From Dyadobacter sp. NIV53 (GTDB lineage Bacteria > Bacteroidota > Bacteroidia > Cytophagales > Spirosomataceae): DNA of 64,000 bases. Positions within the stretch are counted from its first letter, which is position 1; each line of letters starts with the position of its first letter. Where the stretch lies: contig NZ_CP081299.1 in the NCBI RefSeq assembly GCF_019711195.1, forward strand, positions 5,924,501-5,988,500, read 5' to 3'. The notes under the pieces were generated by a model. It was not told the DNA's origin. It did no database searches and saw only the letters and a list, made by a program, of their open reading frames with translations. Made by a program: the position numbers and the translations under genes. Below, piece after piece: positions 16,605-25,606 of the stretch.

Positions 16605-17738
16605 TCAAACTCCCTTGATCTCATTACGCCCTGCCCAGTCCGCAATATTCTGTTTGCTTAATGCGGCCGCCATCAGATCAGGAAATTTGTCCGGCGTGCA
16701 GGCAAATACAGGGATACCGATTTCAGCCAAAAAATCCGCATTGTCGTGGTCGTAAGAAGGCGCACCATCGTCATTAAGCGCAAGTAAGGTAATGACCTGC
16801 ACGCCGCTGCTGACCAGTTGAAAAGCCTTTTTTCTCATTTCTTCCTGGTTGCCGCCTTCATACAAATCGGTGATGAGAACGAGCACTGTATCCAGTGGTC
16901 GGCTGATGATCTGCTGGCAATAACTTAATGCTTTGTGTATGTCTGTGCCGCCGCCGAGCTGTACGCCAAATAATAAATCAACCGGATCGTCCAGGTCTTC
17001 CGTAAGGTCAGCGACGGCGGTATCGAAGACAATCATTCTTGTATTAATAGCTGGAATAGAGGCCATTACGGCTCCGAAGATACCTGAATAAATAACCGAC
17101 GTACCCATAGAACCGCTTTGATCAATGCATAAAACGACGTCTTTCATAGCTTTGCGTTTTCTTCCAAAGCCTATTTTTATTTCAGGGACAATTGTTTTGT
17201 ATTCAGGCTGATAATGTTTGAGGTTTCTACGGATCGTTTCGTTCCAGTTGATCTCATTGTGCCTCGGCCTGCTGTTTCTGGAAGCCCTGTTCAGCATGCC
17301 GGTAATGGCCTGTTGCGTAGGTGCTGCCAATTTTTGCATTAATTGATCTACCACTTTCCTGACGACCTGCCGAGCCGTTGCTTTGGTTTTTTCAGGAATT
17401 AGCTTTCCGAGTGTCATCAGATTAGCTATCAGATGAACGTCAGGAACCACCGTTGCCAGCATTTCAGGTTCTGTGAGCATGGCAGTCAGGTTTAGCCTTT
17501 TAAGCGCATCCTGCTGTATTACCTTCACGACCGAAGCCGGAAAATATTCCCTTACATCACCCAGCCAGCGCGAAACATTGGGAGAAGAAGGGCCAAGGCC
17601 ACCTTTCTTGCTGGAGTTGTATAGAGCATCCAGTGTTTTGTCAATCCCGGTTTCCTGTACATTGAAAGAAGAAGTAAGTTCGTCCTGAGTTTCTTTTCCA
17701 AGAATCAGCCGCCAGCGTTTTATAGGATCATTTTCCAT
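16605..17738 (-). CDS. VWA domain protein of the MoxR/DUF5682 operon
   Basis: A 377-residue cytoplasmic protein. The N-terminal 190 residues are helical, with a basic stretch RASRNSRPRH. The von Willebrand A domain follows, with a complete MIDAS: DQSGSMG at 206-212, the Thr in GGGTDIHKAL, and the Asp in LITDLYEGG. MoxR-type ATPases and VWA proteins of the CoxE/YehP kind commonly act as a pair that remodels or activates a partner. This is the last of five minus-strand genes, 13 bp after the DUF5682 gene. The intact MIDAS implies metal-dependent ligand binding. The target is unknown; a role with the operon's ATPase is inferred from context. Confidence 0.88.
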   Translation of the reverse strand: MENDPIKRWRLILGKETQDELTSSFNVQETGIDKTLDALYNSSKKGGLGPSSPNVSRWLGDVREYFPASVVKVIQQDALKRLNLTAMLTEPEMLATVVPDVHLIANLMTLGKLIPEKTKATARQVVRKVVDQLMQKLAAPTQQAITGMLNRASRNSRPRHNEINWNETIRRNLKHYQPEYKTIVPEIKIGFGRKRKAMKDVVLCIDQSGSMGTSVIYSGIFGAVMASIPAINTRMIVFDTAVADLTEDLDDPVDLLFGVQLGGGTDIHKALSYCQQIISRPLDTVLVLITDLYEGGNQEEMRKKAFQLVSSGVQVITLLALNDDGAPSYDHDNADFLAEIGIPVFACTPDKFPDLMAAALSKQNIADWAGRNEIKGV

Positions 17739-17751
17739 TATTTCTTTCTTT

Positions 17752-19992
17752 TTAAAATCCCATTATTTTTTCCAAAACAGGCAACACTGTCCTGGCCCGT
17801 TCTTCATCAATTCCACTTAGCACAATCGTATTGACAAACTGGTGTTTGCCCTGTTTTACTCTTTCCGCAATCTTTCGCTTTTCTACATTGTTATATATCG
17901 CAAAAGTCCTTCTAAGCAATGGTATCACTTGTAAAAATATTTCTTTATCAAGAGAAGTAACCCATTCATTGACAACATCCCATATATTGTCGTCCAGGAT
18001 TAGAACTGTGGCAGCATCTTTCAGAAAGCCTTCAAGCCAGTTTGCTGAAAAAGCGGATTCGTTATTGACCGATAATGCTTTTGCAAATTCAACGGCCGTT
18101 TCTTCATTGGTCAGGTAATGGGCGTCGTATAATATTTTGCAGCAATTGCCCTGTATTAATGGTGCTGTTTGCGGTGAACCCACAATTTTCCGGATCGTTT
18201 CAATCCATGCGTCGCGGAGAATTTGCTCATCAAGTAAAAAAACAGAATGATTTACTTCCTTTATTTTATTCCCAATGATAACGGCCTGTTCTTCATCAAT
18301 TCCGGTACAGCTGAAAGCAACCCCGGCAACAATTCTGTAAAATATAGAAGTAAGGATTAAATTGACCGTATCCAGATCAGTTTGCCTCACGTTTCCGTAC
18401 CGGCTCACTTGCACGAGCGGAACAAAAGCATTCATTAACACCGTGGTATCGGAAGTTCCTGCTGCAAGTTCATCCATGCGTTTCATCGCAAGACGAATAC
18501 CGTTGTGTAATTCGGCAGGTAATGCTTTACTGACAAGGGTCGTTATTTCATCCAGATGTGAACAGTTTTTTGCAGTATTTTCCAGGTATTTATTAGCAGC
18601 TATTTCTACGGTATTTCCCCAAGGCGCCTTTTCGAGCAGTTTAATTGTGAGTTCGGGATACCAGCATACTATCCATTCTTCTTTAAAAGTGCCTTTGCTG
18701 CTGCTGAATTGAATAACACCCCAATTCACATCCAGCAATAACAACTGATGAAGCAGTATACTTTTTTGCAGATCGTTCTGATCACGCAGATCGAGCTTGA
18801 TATTTTTGTCCTCATTGCTGATCTTCATGCGGAATTTCTTAATCAGTTGTTCCAGATTTCGCTGGATCGGAACCTGTGGCGTACCTTCGGGAATTTGCCC
18901 CAATTGTCTGCCTACAATCAGATCTTTCCTGATCAGTTTCATCAAAATGTCATCGCCCATGCACATGACTGCCTGGGTCGCATCATTCAATTCTTTAAGT
19001 CCGGGACGGCTCAATCCACGCAATCCGGATAAAGCATTAGCCAGTTTGACCGATTCTATAATATGTGCAGAGGAAATATCAATCTGGTTTTTTCGAAAAA
19101 CTCTTGCCGTCCGGGTTAGCCAGAGCGGGCCGTTGTCATCCGGATATTGCCAGTGATGTTGATACCATCCCGGTGATTCCAGTCCGGCTCCATATCCACT
19201 TTCAAATGATAAACGGTCGTTTGTCCAGGGAATCCAGCTGGTTTCCACCTTTGTTTTCGGCAGGTTTTTTAACAAAGCTTCATCGTCTTTCTGCTTGGGC
19301 ATCTGGCTCAAAGCGGGTACGTGCCAAGCTCCGCAAATGACGACAATTTTAGCATACATTTCTTTTTGGGCAGTCCTGATCGCCTTACGCATGAATGCTT
19401 CCCTGATGCTCTCCGTATTATCTGTTTTTTTTGGTAAATGATTTCTAAGTGCCGTCATGGACTCGGCGATGGCTTCAAATACTTCTGCCGGATGATGGGT
19501 TATTTCAAACTGATGTTCCCACCATTCTTCAGCATCTTCAAAACCAGCAATTTCTGCAAGCCAGGAAATAGGATTTTTACGGATATAACGCTCGTCTTTT
19601 TCTGTAATAAAGGTATTTCTGTCTTCCTCATTCTGAAGTGAAGAAGGCCCGGCTATTTCCGGGCTTTCCTGATTTTCTGCCAGTTTGTGAATTAATGGCA
19701 TATCAATAAATCGGATTGGTATATTCGTTTCAAGGCCATAACGGATAGCATTCCATTCCGGAGAAAAAGAAGTAAAGGGATAAAAAACAGCCTGTTGTGG
19801 ATTGTCGGGTACATAAGCCAGTAGTGCAACCGGAGGTTTCATGTCCTGATGTGCGATCCATTGCAGCATATTTTCTCCTTCCGGCGGGCCTTCAATAAGT
19901 ATGATATCCGGCCTGATAGCCGCGAGCGCATCCAGTACATGCCTGGACGAACCGGGACCATGATGCCTGATACCTAATAGATGAAGTGACAT
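17752..19992 (-). CDS. DUF5682 family protein
   Basis: A 746-residue cytoplasmic protein that I recognise as DUF5682. The N-terminus HLLGIRHHGPGSSRHVL (residues 4-20), IEGPPEG (33-39) and a later VVICGAWHVPAL (around residue 220) give paired His/Glu motifs. These resemble the Tiki/TraB/ChaN/EreA-like hydrolase superfamily, where such His and Glu residues form the active site; this link is inference. The C-terminal 400 residues are helical and may be a repeat scaffold. It is the fourth gene of the operon, between the AAA+ ATPase (54 bp) and the VWA gene (13 bp). If it is the enzymatic effector, the ATPase-VWA pair may control it. Confidence 0.85.
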   Translation of the reverse strand: MSLHLLGIRHHGPGSSRHVLDALAAIRPDIILIEGPPEGENMLQWIAHQDMKPPVALLAYVPDNPQQAVFYPFTSFSPEWNAIRYGLETNIPIRFIDMPLIHKLAENQESPEIAGPSSLQNEEDRNTFITEKDERYIRKNPISWLAEIAGFEDAEEWWEHQFEITHHPAEVFEAIAESMTALRNHLPKKTDNTESIREAFMRKAIRTAQKEMYAKIVVICGAWHVPALSQMPKQKDDEALLKNLPKTKVETSWIPWTNDRLSFESGYGAGLESPGWYQHHWQYPDDNGPLWLTRTARVFRKNQIDISSAHIIESVKLANALSGLRGLSRPGLKELNDATQAVMCMGDDILMKLIRKDLIVGRQLGQIPEGTPQVPIQRNLEQLIKKFRMKISNEDKNIKLDLRDQNDLQKSILLHQLLLLDVNWGVIQFSSSKGTFKEEWIVCWYPELTIKLLEKAPWGNTVEIAANKYLENTAKNCSHLDEITTLVSKALPAELHNGIRLAMKRMDELAAGTSDTTVLMNAFVPLVQVSRYGNVRQTDLDTVNLILTSIFYRIVAGVAFSCTGIDEEQAVIIGNKIKEVNHSVFLLDEQILRDAWIETIRKIVGSPQTAPLIQGNCCKILYDAHYLTNEETAVEFAKALSVNNESAFSANWLEGFLKDAATVLILDDNIWDVVNEWVTSLDKEIFLQVIPLLRRTFAIYNNVEKRKIAERVKQGKHQFVNTIVLSGIDEERARTVLPVLEKIMGF

Positions 19993-20046
19993 TTTCTGGT
20001 TTGGGTTTAAAGTTGTAAGCCGTATGTATATGAATAAAAACGGACA

Positions 20047-21129
20047 TTAAACAATTTCTCTGCAAGCCCTGTAAATATCTTTCCAGCCATCTCTTTGTTT
20101 CAATACCGTTTCCATGTATTCCTGAAAAACGATCTTATCCTGAACCGGATCTTTAATTACCGCACCAATGAGCCCGCTTGCAATATCGTCTGCTTTCAGG
20201 CCTGCATCTCCAAAGTGATATGCAAGTGACAAACCGCTGTTCATCACTGAAATAGCTTCGGCTGTGCTTAGCGTACCGGAAGGGGATTTCAACCTGGTTT
20301 TTCCGTCGGTTGACACGCCATTTCTCAATTCCCTGAAAATGGTGACAATCCTTTTTATCTCTTCCAGGATCGGCTTTTCTATTGGCAGTTCAATGCTTTT
20401 GCTGAAACTTGTCACACGCTGCCTTACAATTTCCACTTCTTCATCCATGCTTTCAGGCACTGGAAGAATGACAGTATTAAATCTTCTTTTCAAAGCACTC
20501 GACAAATCATTTACGCCTTTGTCCCTGTTGTTAGCCGTGGCAATAATATTGAATCCGCGAACCGCCTGAACCTGGTTATTCAGTTCCGGAATAGAAAGCA
20601 TTTTTTCTGAAAGTATGGAGATTAAAGTATCCTGCACATCCGAACCAATCCGGGTAAGTTCTTCAATGCGCACAATTTTGCCTTCCTTCATTCCCCGCAT
20701 GACAGGCGTTTCTACAATGGCAGCCGGTACGGGACCTTCGGAAAGTAATTTGGCATAATTCCAGCCGTAACGTACAGATTCTTCGCTAGTGCCTGCCGTT
20801 CCCTGTACAACCAGATTAGAATCGCCGGAAATTGCTGCTGTAATATGCTCGGACACCCACGACTTGGCCGTTCCGGGAAGTCCGTATAACAACAAAGCGC
20901 GATCCGTAGTTAAAGTGGCAACGGCAATTTCCATGAGCCTTCGGTTGCCGATATATTTGGGTGTTATTTCAAAACCATTATTCAACTTGCCACCCATGAG
21001 ATAAGTGACCACGGAATGCGGAGACAACAGCCAGTTTTCGGGCCGGGTATTTTTATCCAGTTTTTTAAGTTCTTCTAATTCCTCTGCAAACTGCTGTTCA
21101 GCTGAAAGCCGTAAGATGGGTTGTGACAT
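20047..21129 (-). CDS. MoxR-like AAA+ ATPase
   Basis: A 360-residue AAA+ ATPase. Walker A is GLPGTAKSW at residues 83-91. The Walker B acidic pair is KIVRIEELTRIG, sensor 1 is IIATANNRDKG, and the arginine-rich ALKRRFNTVILP follows. The C-terminal helical lid contains SPSGTLSTAEAISVM. It belongs to the MoxR/dynein-related AAA_5 group, which typically works as a hexamer with a VWA partner. It is the third gene of the operon, 11 bp after DUF5691. All nucleotide-binding and hydrolysis motifs are intact. It probably remodels or gates another operon product; the substrate is unknown. Confidence 0.9.
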   Translation of the reverse strand: MSQPILRLSAEQQFAEELEELKKLDKNTRPENWLLSPHSVVTYLMGGKLNNGFEITPKYIGNRRLMEIAVATLTTDRALLLYGLPGTAKSWVSEHITAAISGDSNLVVQGTAGTSEESVRYGWNYAKLLSEGPVPAAIVETPVMRGMKEGKIVRIEELTRIGSDVQDTLISILSEKMLSIPELNNQVQAVRGFNIIATANNRDKGVNDLSSALKRRFNTVILPVPESMDEEVEIVRQRVTSFSKSIELPIEKPILEEIKRIVTIFRELRNGVSTDGKTRLKSPSGTLSTAEAISVMNSGLSLAYHFGDAGLKADDIASGLIGAVIKDPVQDKIVFQEYMETVLKQRDGWKDIYRACREIV

Positions 21130-21140
21130 TTGGCTGGTTT

Positions 21141-22607
21141 TTAGGTATGAATAAGTGTTTTTGTTTCGATGATACTGATCATTTCTGAAACCTGGGATCT
21201 GAAATACCGCGACTGGTAATCCTGTTCTGTTCCTTTTAAAAGTGCCTGCAATTTGTTCAGAAATCCTTGTGGAAGATGTAATGCAAGTAATTGGTAAACA
21301 GGTTGTGTAATATTGTATGGATTTCGCGAAAGATGTGTCAGCAACTTTTCTGCAATTGCTGGCATAATGGGCGTGTCCATGTTATTCAGCATAACATTTA
21401 ATACCGGTTGTATGTCATGATCAAGAAATTGTTCGTAAAAACCCTGTCTTTCGTCTTCACTAAGTACATTTAGTAAACCAATATCCCGTATACTTTTTGT
21501 TTGCAGTAATGCAATTGCCCAATTTTTGTTTTTAAATGAAACTGCTGCTTTTCCAATAAATGGTATCAGTGTTTTAACCTCTTTATGTGCCAGAAGCGCG
21601 CTAAGCAAATCTTGCTCTGATATTTGAAATTTCTCTTCCAGTATTATTGGATCCATATTGGCCAAAAGCTGCCCAATGACATAAACCTGGTCATTTACAC
21701 CTTTTTCCGAACTCAACCGGGAAATACCGGTTTTGAAAATTTCTCCGTCCGCAATGATGGTTTCATCAATATAAAGTACCTTCTTTTTATAAATCAGTAA
21801 ATGCCTTTCTTCTTTGAAATGGATCGCCTTTGACAGAAAATCCAGATACATTTTATTGATCGCCGAACCCGGAATCATGCGCAGGAAACCCATGGCAGCA
21901 TCTTTCACTTTCTGACTTTTATCCCTGGCCAATCCCTGCAAAAACGGTTCATCCTGAATGGACAAGCTGATGGTTAGAACTTCAAGAAAAGACAGCCTGT
22001 TCACTGCATTTTCTTCACTAATTGTTTCCTGTAAAAGCAGGAGCGCTTCAGCCGGATTGTTCTCACGAAGTATGGTCAAAAAAGATTTCCTGCTTTCATG
22101 ATTTCCGGTATTCCAGATGTCCCCCTCCACACTTTCATCCAAAAGAATAGCCCATTCGGGGTTCAGCTGGCACAGCCATTTTCCAAGTTTACCGCAGCTG
22201 TCCACCAAAGGCCGTGCTGTTTTCTTGTGTTCCAAAGCTTTATTCAACACAATTGGAACCAGTTCCGGCGACAGTACTTGCTTTTTGCAATTACAGATAA
22301 AAATCAAATATTGAAATAAAACTTCCTGTTTGTTTATCAACACCGATTCCATAATTGATGCGACGGAATTGCTGATAAGGACGGCAGTTTCTTCAGGACA
22401 AACAGGCAGATTTAGATCAGCTTTTTCAGGTAATCTGCCACATTCTTCATACAATAAAGCTATTGCCGCCAGTTTCAGAAAGCGGTCTTCTTTTCCTGAA
22501 TTATGACTTTCCAGCTTTTCCTGAACCTCTTTTAAAGGTGCAATTGATCCCGGCATGTATTTGTCGGTGCCCAGCAAACCAGCTTTTAATATTTCATTGG
22601 CTATCAT
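21141..22607 (-). CDS. DUF5691 domain protein
   Basis: A 488-residue cytoplasmic protein that I recognise as DUF5691. It is almost entirely alpha-helical, with leucine-rich paired helices, as in HEAT-like scaffolds. Typical features are the N-terminal ILKAGLLGTDKY and repeated xxFLxxLxxxSxxVKxxAxxxLxxIPGS-type units around residue 230 (DKSQKVKDAAMGFLRMIPGS). No catalytic motif is seen. Its ATG overlaps the stop of the SWIM gene by 4 bp (ATGA at 22604-22607), implying translational coupling. It is probably a scaffold for the complex built by the operon; this is inference. Confidence 0.82.
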   Translation of the reverse strand: MIANEILKAGLLGTDKYMPGSIAPLKEVQEKLESHNSGKEDRFLKLAAIALLYEECGRLPEKADLNLPVCPEETAVLISNSVASIMESVLINKQEVLFQYLIFICNCKKQVLSPELVPIVLNKALEHKKTARPLVDSCGKLGKWLCQLNPEWAILLDESVEGDIWNTGNHESRKSFLTILRENNPAEALLLLQETISEENAVNRLSFLEVLTISLSIQDEPFLQGLARDKSQKVKDAAMGFLRMIPGSAINKMYLDFLSKAIHFKEERHLLIYKKKVLYIDETIIADGEIFKTGISRLSSEKGVNDQVYVIGQLLANMDPIILEEKFQISEQDLLSALLAHKEVKTLIPFIGKAAVSFKNKNWAIALLQTKSIRDIGLLNVLSEDERQGFYEQFLDHDIQPVLNVMLNNMDTPIMPAIAEKLLTHLSRNPYNITQPVYQLLALHLPQGFLNKLQALLKGTEQDYQSRYFRSQVSEMISIIETKTLIHT

Positions 22608-23914
22608 TTGACAAAGCAGGTTTTATCTTTTGACCAGATCGTGAACAACTCAAATTTTTCATTTTCATAAATACCAAAAACCGAACAAACTTTTCCCTTC
22701 GAAAAGGCCAGCATCTTCCAGCAAGCGTCTGTGTAATTGGATAAGCTGACCGCATCATTATTCTTGTCTTTTATCCACCAATTTTGCCGGTCATAAACAA
22801 GCGAGACATTGTTTATTATAAAAGGAATTTGTTCTGTAAATGGATTGGCCGACAATGTATTAGTTACTATTTCAAAAACCGAAAGTATCTGATCTGTGGT
22901 TTCTATTTGAAATGCAGTTTCAAGAACCGGTTCGCGATTTTTTATCAGCGCGCGCATAGGATTTAACCCGGGGAAATACGCAAGATCAGCATTTAACTGA
23001 GTTCCTTTCATAAGCAAATGTTCCGGCATTTGGCTCCCTGCGTAGAAATTAAGAATTAAAGCATACCGTTTCTTTTCATTGCCGTACAGCCATATCCTTT
23101 CAACCCGGAGGTTGTCTTCTTCATTAATGGTAATAGAAAGTATAGTCCATTTATCACGAATCGACTCGCTTTGCAGTACATCCTCTTTACTTGTTGTCCA
23201 GCCAATCAAAGTTTGCAGTTCTTGTACCAAAGCCGGTGGTAAATTTTCCTTACGCTGAAATGCCTCAGTTATCAGGTAGATTTTAGATAATCTTTTGATC
23301 AGTGCTTTTTGCCATCCGTCTTTATAGAAATCAATCTTATTGATCTGTCTCAATTGATTTGCCAGACCGCCAGCCTGGGCATCAATCATCCGGGCTGTAA
23401 TATTCTGGTTAAACTGATAAATGTTTTGGGGAACAGTCATAATACCGCTTCTTACTACATCGCTGATCCAGGATCTTAATTCTTGAATCCCTGCATCTAC
23501 CTTCTTATATCGTGCCTCTTCTCTTTTCTTTTTGGCCGGTTCATCTACCGATTTTGGCTCTTTCTGTTCTTTTACAATTTCCTTAACTTCCCGTTTATCG
23601 AGCCATAAGGACACTTCTGCTGGTAAATTTTCTTCATAAGAAAAGACATCCGGTTGTTGGGTATATAGGAGCAAAAGCCCTAATCCATGCTTGCAGGGGA
23701 GTTTTCGGCTTGGGCAGGAACATTTAAAAGCGATGTTACTCAGGTCGACGATTGTTTTATATGGCGTTTTGCCGCTGCCCTGGCAATCTCCCCAGAGAGC
23801 TTTCGTATTAACACTTTTTACCACCCATTTGGCATTACTAGCTAATTGCAGTCCTGCTTTCGCTGAGGCATCATCAGGAGCCAGTTCAAGCACCCGGGCT
23901 TTTGTATACGGCAT
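22604..23914 (-). CDS. SWIM zinc-finger protein
   Basis: A 436-residue protein and the first gene of the five-gene operon. The SWIM zinc finger is Cys65-x-Cys67-x6-Cys74-x-His76 (IAFKCSCPSRKLPCKHGLGL). It is followed by a Lys/Glu-rich linker with a likely coiled region (residues 110-140) and a helical middle. The C-terminal beta-rich part includes a WTTSKEDVLQSESIRDKW segment. SWIM fingers bind DNA or proteins, so it could be the nucleic-acid-sensing or target-recognition subunit; this is inference. The stop overlaps the DUF5691 start by 4 bp. The upstream 230 bp contain no gene, so the operon promoter must lie there. Confidence 0.88.
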   Translation of the reverse strand: MPYTKARVLELAPDDASAKAGLQLASNAKWVVKSVNTKALWGDCQGSGKTPYKTIVDLSNIAFKCSCPSRKLPCKHGLGLLLLYTQQPDVFSYEENLPAEVSLWLDKREVKEIVKEQKEPKSVDEPAKKKREEARYKKVDAGIQELRSWISDVVRSGIMTVPQNIYQFNQNITARMIDAQAGGLANQLRQINKIDFYKDGWQKALIKRLSKIYLITEAFQRKENLPPALVQELQTLIGWTTSKEDVLQSESIRDKWTILSITINEEDNLRVERIWLYGNEKKRYALILNFYAGSQMPEHLLMKGTQLNADLAYFPGLNPMRALIKNREPVLETAFQIETTDQILSVFEIVTNTLSANPFTEQIPFIINNVSLVYDRQNWWIKDKNNDAVSLSNYTDACWKMLAFSKGKVCSVFGIYENEKFELFTIWSKDKTCFVK

Positions 23915-24142
23915 GCGTTATTTGAATGATGAAGTGATATAGAAAATTATTTTTGATATTCCTGTCGATCAGAAATCAAATATAGAAGAATTGGGTGAAA
24001 AATCGGATTGGTTACTGCGTTGGTTATAAAGGCCAGGCAAAAAACCGATTTGAAGCAAGGCAATCCGGTGCATGGCCTTGTAAAAGAGGAATTATAATAA
24101 TAAATCACTTACTTTCAATTCTATTAAACTTTTTTGAAAAAT

Positions 24143-24703
24143 ATGAACCTGATTTTTCCAATTACTTACATGATCTGGCTACTTTCAGAAGTGATTTTGA
24201 ACAGGATGCTACGCTCGAAAAGTACAGATAAACAGAATGCTGATAAAAACACGTTGACCATTATCTGGATAACAGTTGTAGCAGCAATTACACTTGCCGT
24301 TTTTATTTCAATGAATATTTTTGTGCCAATCCTGACTAATCCAGTCATTCAGTATATCGGGCTTGGAATTATGTATCTGGGCATTATTTTACGGATTGCC
24401 ACAGTAATCTCATTAGGCAGGATGTTCACGGTCGATGTTACAATCCGGGAAGATCATAAGCTTAAACAGGATGGTATCTATCGGTTCCTGAGACATCCTT
24501 CCTACTTTGCTTCACTTCTCACTTTTGTAGGTTTTGGGATTTCGCTTAATAACTGGATCAGTCTGATCCTTGTAACAATTTCCGTCATCATCGTTTTTCA
24601 GATGCGCATCAGGATTGAAGAAATAGCTTTGATTGAGCAGTTTGGAAATGAATATCTGGACTATAAGAGGACGGTAAAGGGGTTGATCCCTTTTGTTTGG
24701 TGA
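24143..24703 (+). CDS. Isoprenylcysteine carboxyl methyltransferase-like membrane protein
   Basis: A 186-residue membrane protein with four or five hydrophobic helices. The C-terminal half has the ICMT/PEMT signature: LGRMFTVDVTIREDHKLKQDGIYRFLRHPSYFASLLTFVG, then RIRIEEIALIEQFGNEYLDYKRTVKGLIPFVW. The R-H-P and EE pair are the SAM-binding and catalytic elements of the family. Bacteroidota have no prenylated CaaX proteins, so the natural substrate is unknown. I chose the ATG at 24143; a TTG lies 9 bp upstream. It is divergent from the SWIM operon and followed by the beta-barrel gene. Confidence 0.85.
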   Translation: MNLIFPITYMIWLLSEVILNRMLRSKSTDKQNADKNTLTIIWITVVAAITLAVFISMNIFVPILTNPVIQYIGLGIMYLGIILRIATVISLGRMFTVDVTIREDHKLKQDGIYRFLRHPSYFASLLTFVGFGISLNNWISLILVTISVIIVFQMRIRIEEIALIEQFGNEYLDYKRTVKGLIPFVW

Positions 24704-24943
24704 AATGATTTTGGTAGTAATTGCTTACTAATATCAATTTTCATGGGGTATTTTATGACTCTGGTATTTGAACACAATCCGGTTTTTACCGGCATATCAA
24801 AATTAACAGTAACTAAATTATCCTATTTCGAACTGAATCAATCTCCCCACCAATCTTGCCAAAGCAATACTAATAAGTATAAAAGTATTACTTTTGAAGT
24901 TACTAAATTTAGCAAGGCCATTTTTGACCAATTACCTTCATCA

Positions 24944-25600
24944 ATGAAAACATTTTTTACCTGTTTGTTTGTTATTTGCCCTTTGATTATTATTGCTCAG
25001 AACAGTTACCCTGACAGCCTTTCCGTTCCGGAAAAGAAACCTTCCGTAAACTACTTTGGTATTCGGTTCGGTGGTTTGGCGAGTTCTTTCAGCCATAACC
25101 CGGATCTTTTGGTTCCTGCTCCCGGGAAAAACTCCCTGCCGGCATGGCATGCCGGACTTGCGATGGATCTTTTTACTAAAAAATATTACAACGCCCGGAT
25201 CGAATTGTCATATTTAAGCAAGGGAGCAAGGGAAACGTTTACTAATGACCGTATTGCTATCCAAAGTACTAACCGTTTGCAGTACATTGAGATCAGTGCA
25301 TTACCACTTATTATAAAACCCGGGTTTAAGAAAATCAACCCTTACCTTGCACTGGGCGGTTATTATGCACGCCGTGTCGGAATTAAATCCAGGTCTAAAA
25401 CAGGAGCAGGATCATGGGAAAAAGATCAGGTTACTGCGGATAATCTCAATGTGACAAACGATTACGGCTATTCCGTTTCTGCGGGTATTTATGTCTGGAA
25501 ACGGCCTGTCTTTGAGCTTCGGTATGAAGCCGGCCTGCGTTCTGTTTCTTCCACATCCAATATCAAAAACCGTTCAGTAATCCTTTCCATTTCTATTTAA
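24944..25600 (+). CDS. Outer-membrane beta-barrel protein
   Basis: A 218-residue exported protein. The start is ATG at 24944 (MKTFFTCLFVICPLIIIAQ), which gives a clean Sec signal peptide; the longer open frame to 24743 lacks family-like sequence. The mature part begins NSYPDS. It then shows alternating hydrophobic and polar strands with aromatic girdle residues (YNARIELSYLSKG, LQYIEISALPLIIKPGF, YLALGGYYARRVG, FELRYEAGLRSVS). It ends in a strand (RSVILSISI). This matches the PorT-like/outer membrane beta-barrel type of Bacteroidota. Its stop is 6 bp before the metalloprotease gene, suggesting an operon. Confidence 0.8.
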   Translation: MKTFFTCLFVICPLIIIAQNSYPDSLSVPEKKPSVNYFGIRFGGLASSFSHNPDLLVPAPGKNSLPAWHAGLAMDLFTKKYYNARIELSYLSKGARETFTNDRIAIQSTNRLQYIEISALPLIIKPGFKKINPYLALGGYYARRVGIKSRSKTGAGSWEKDQVTADNLNVTNDYGYSVSAGIYVWKRPVFELRYEAGLRSVSSTSNIKNRSVILSISI

Positions 25601-25606
25601 TCCGCC

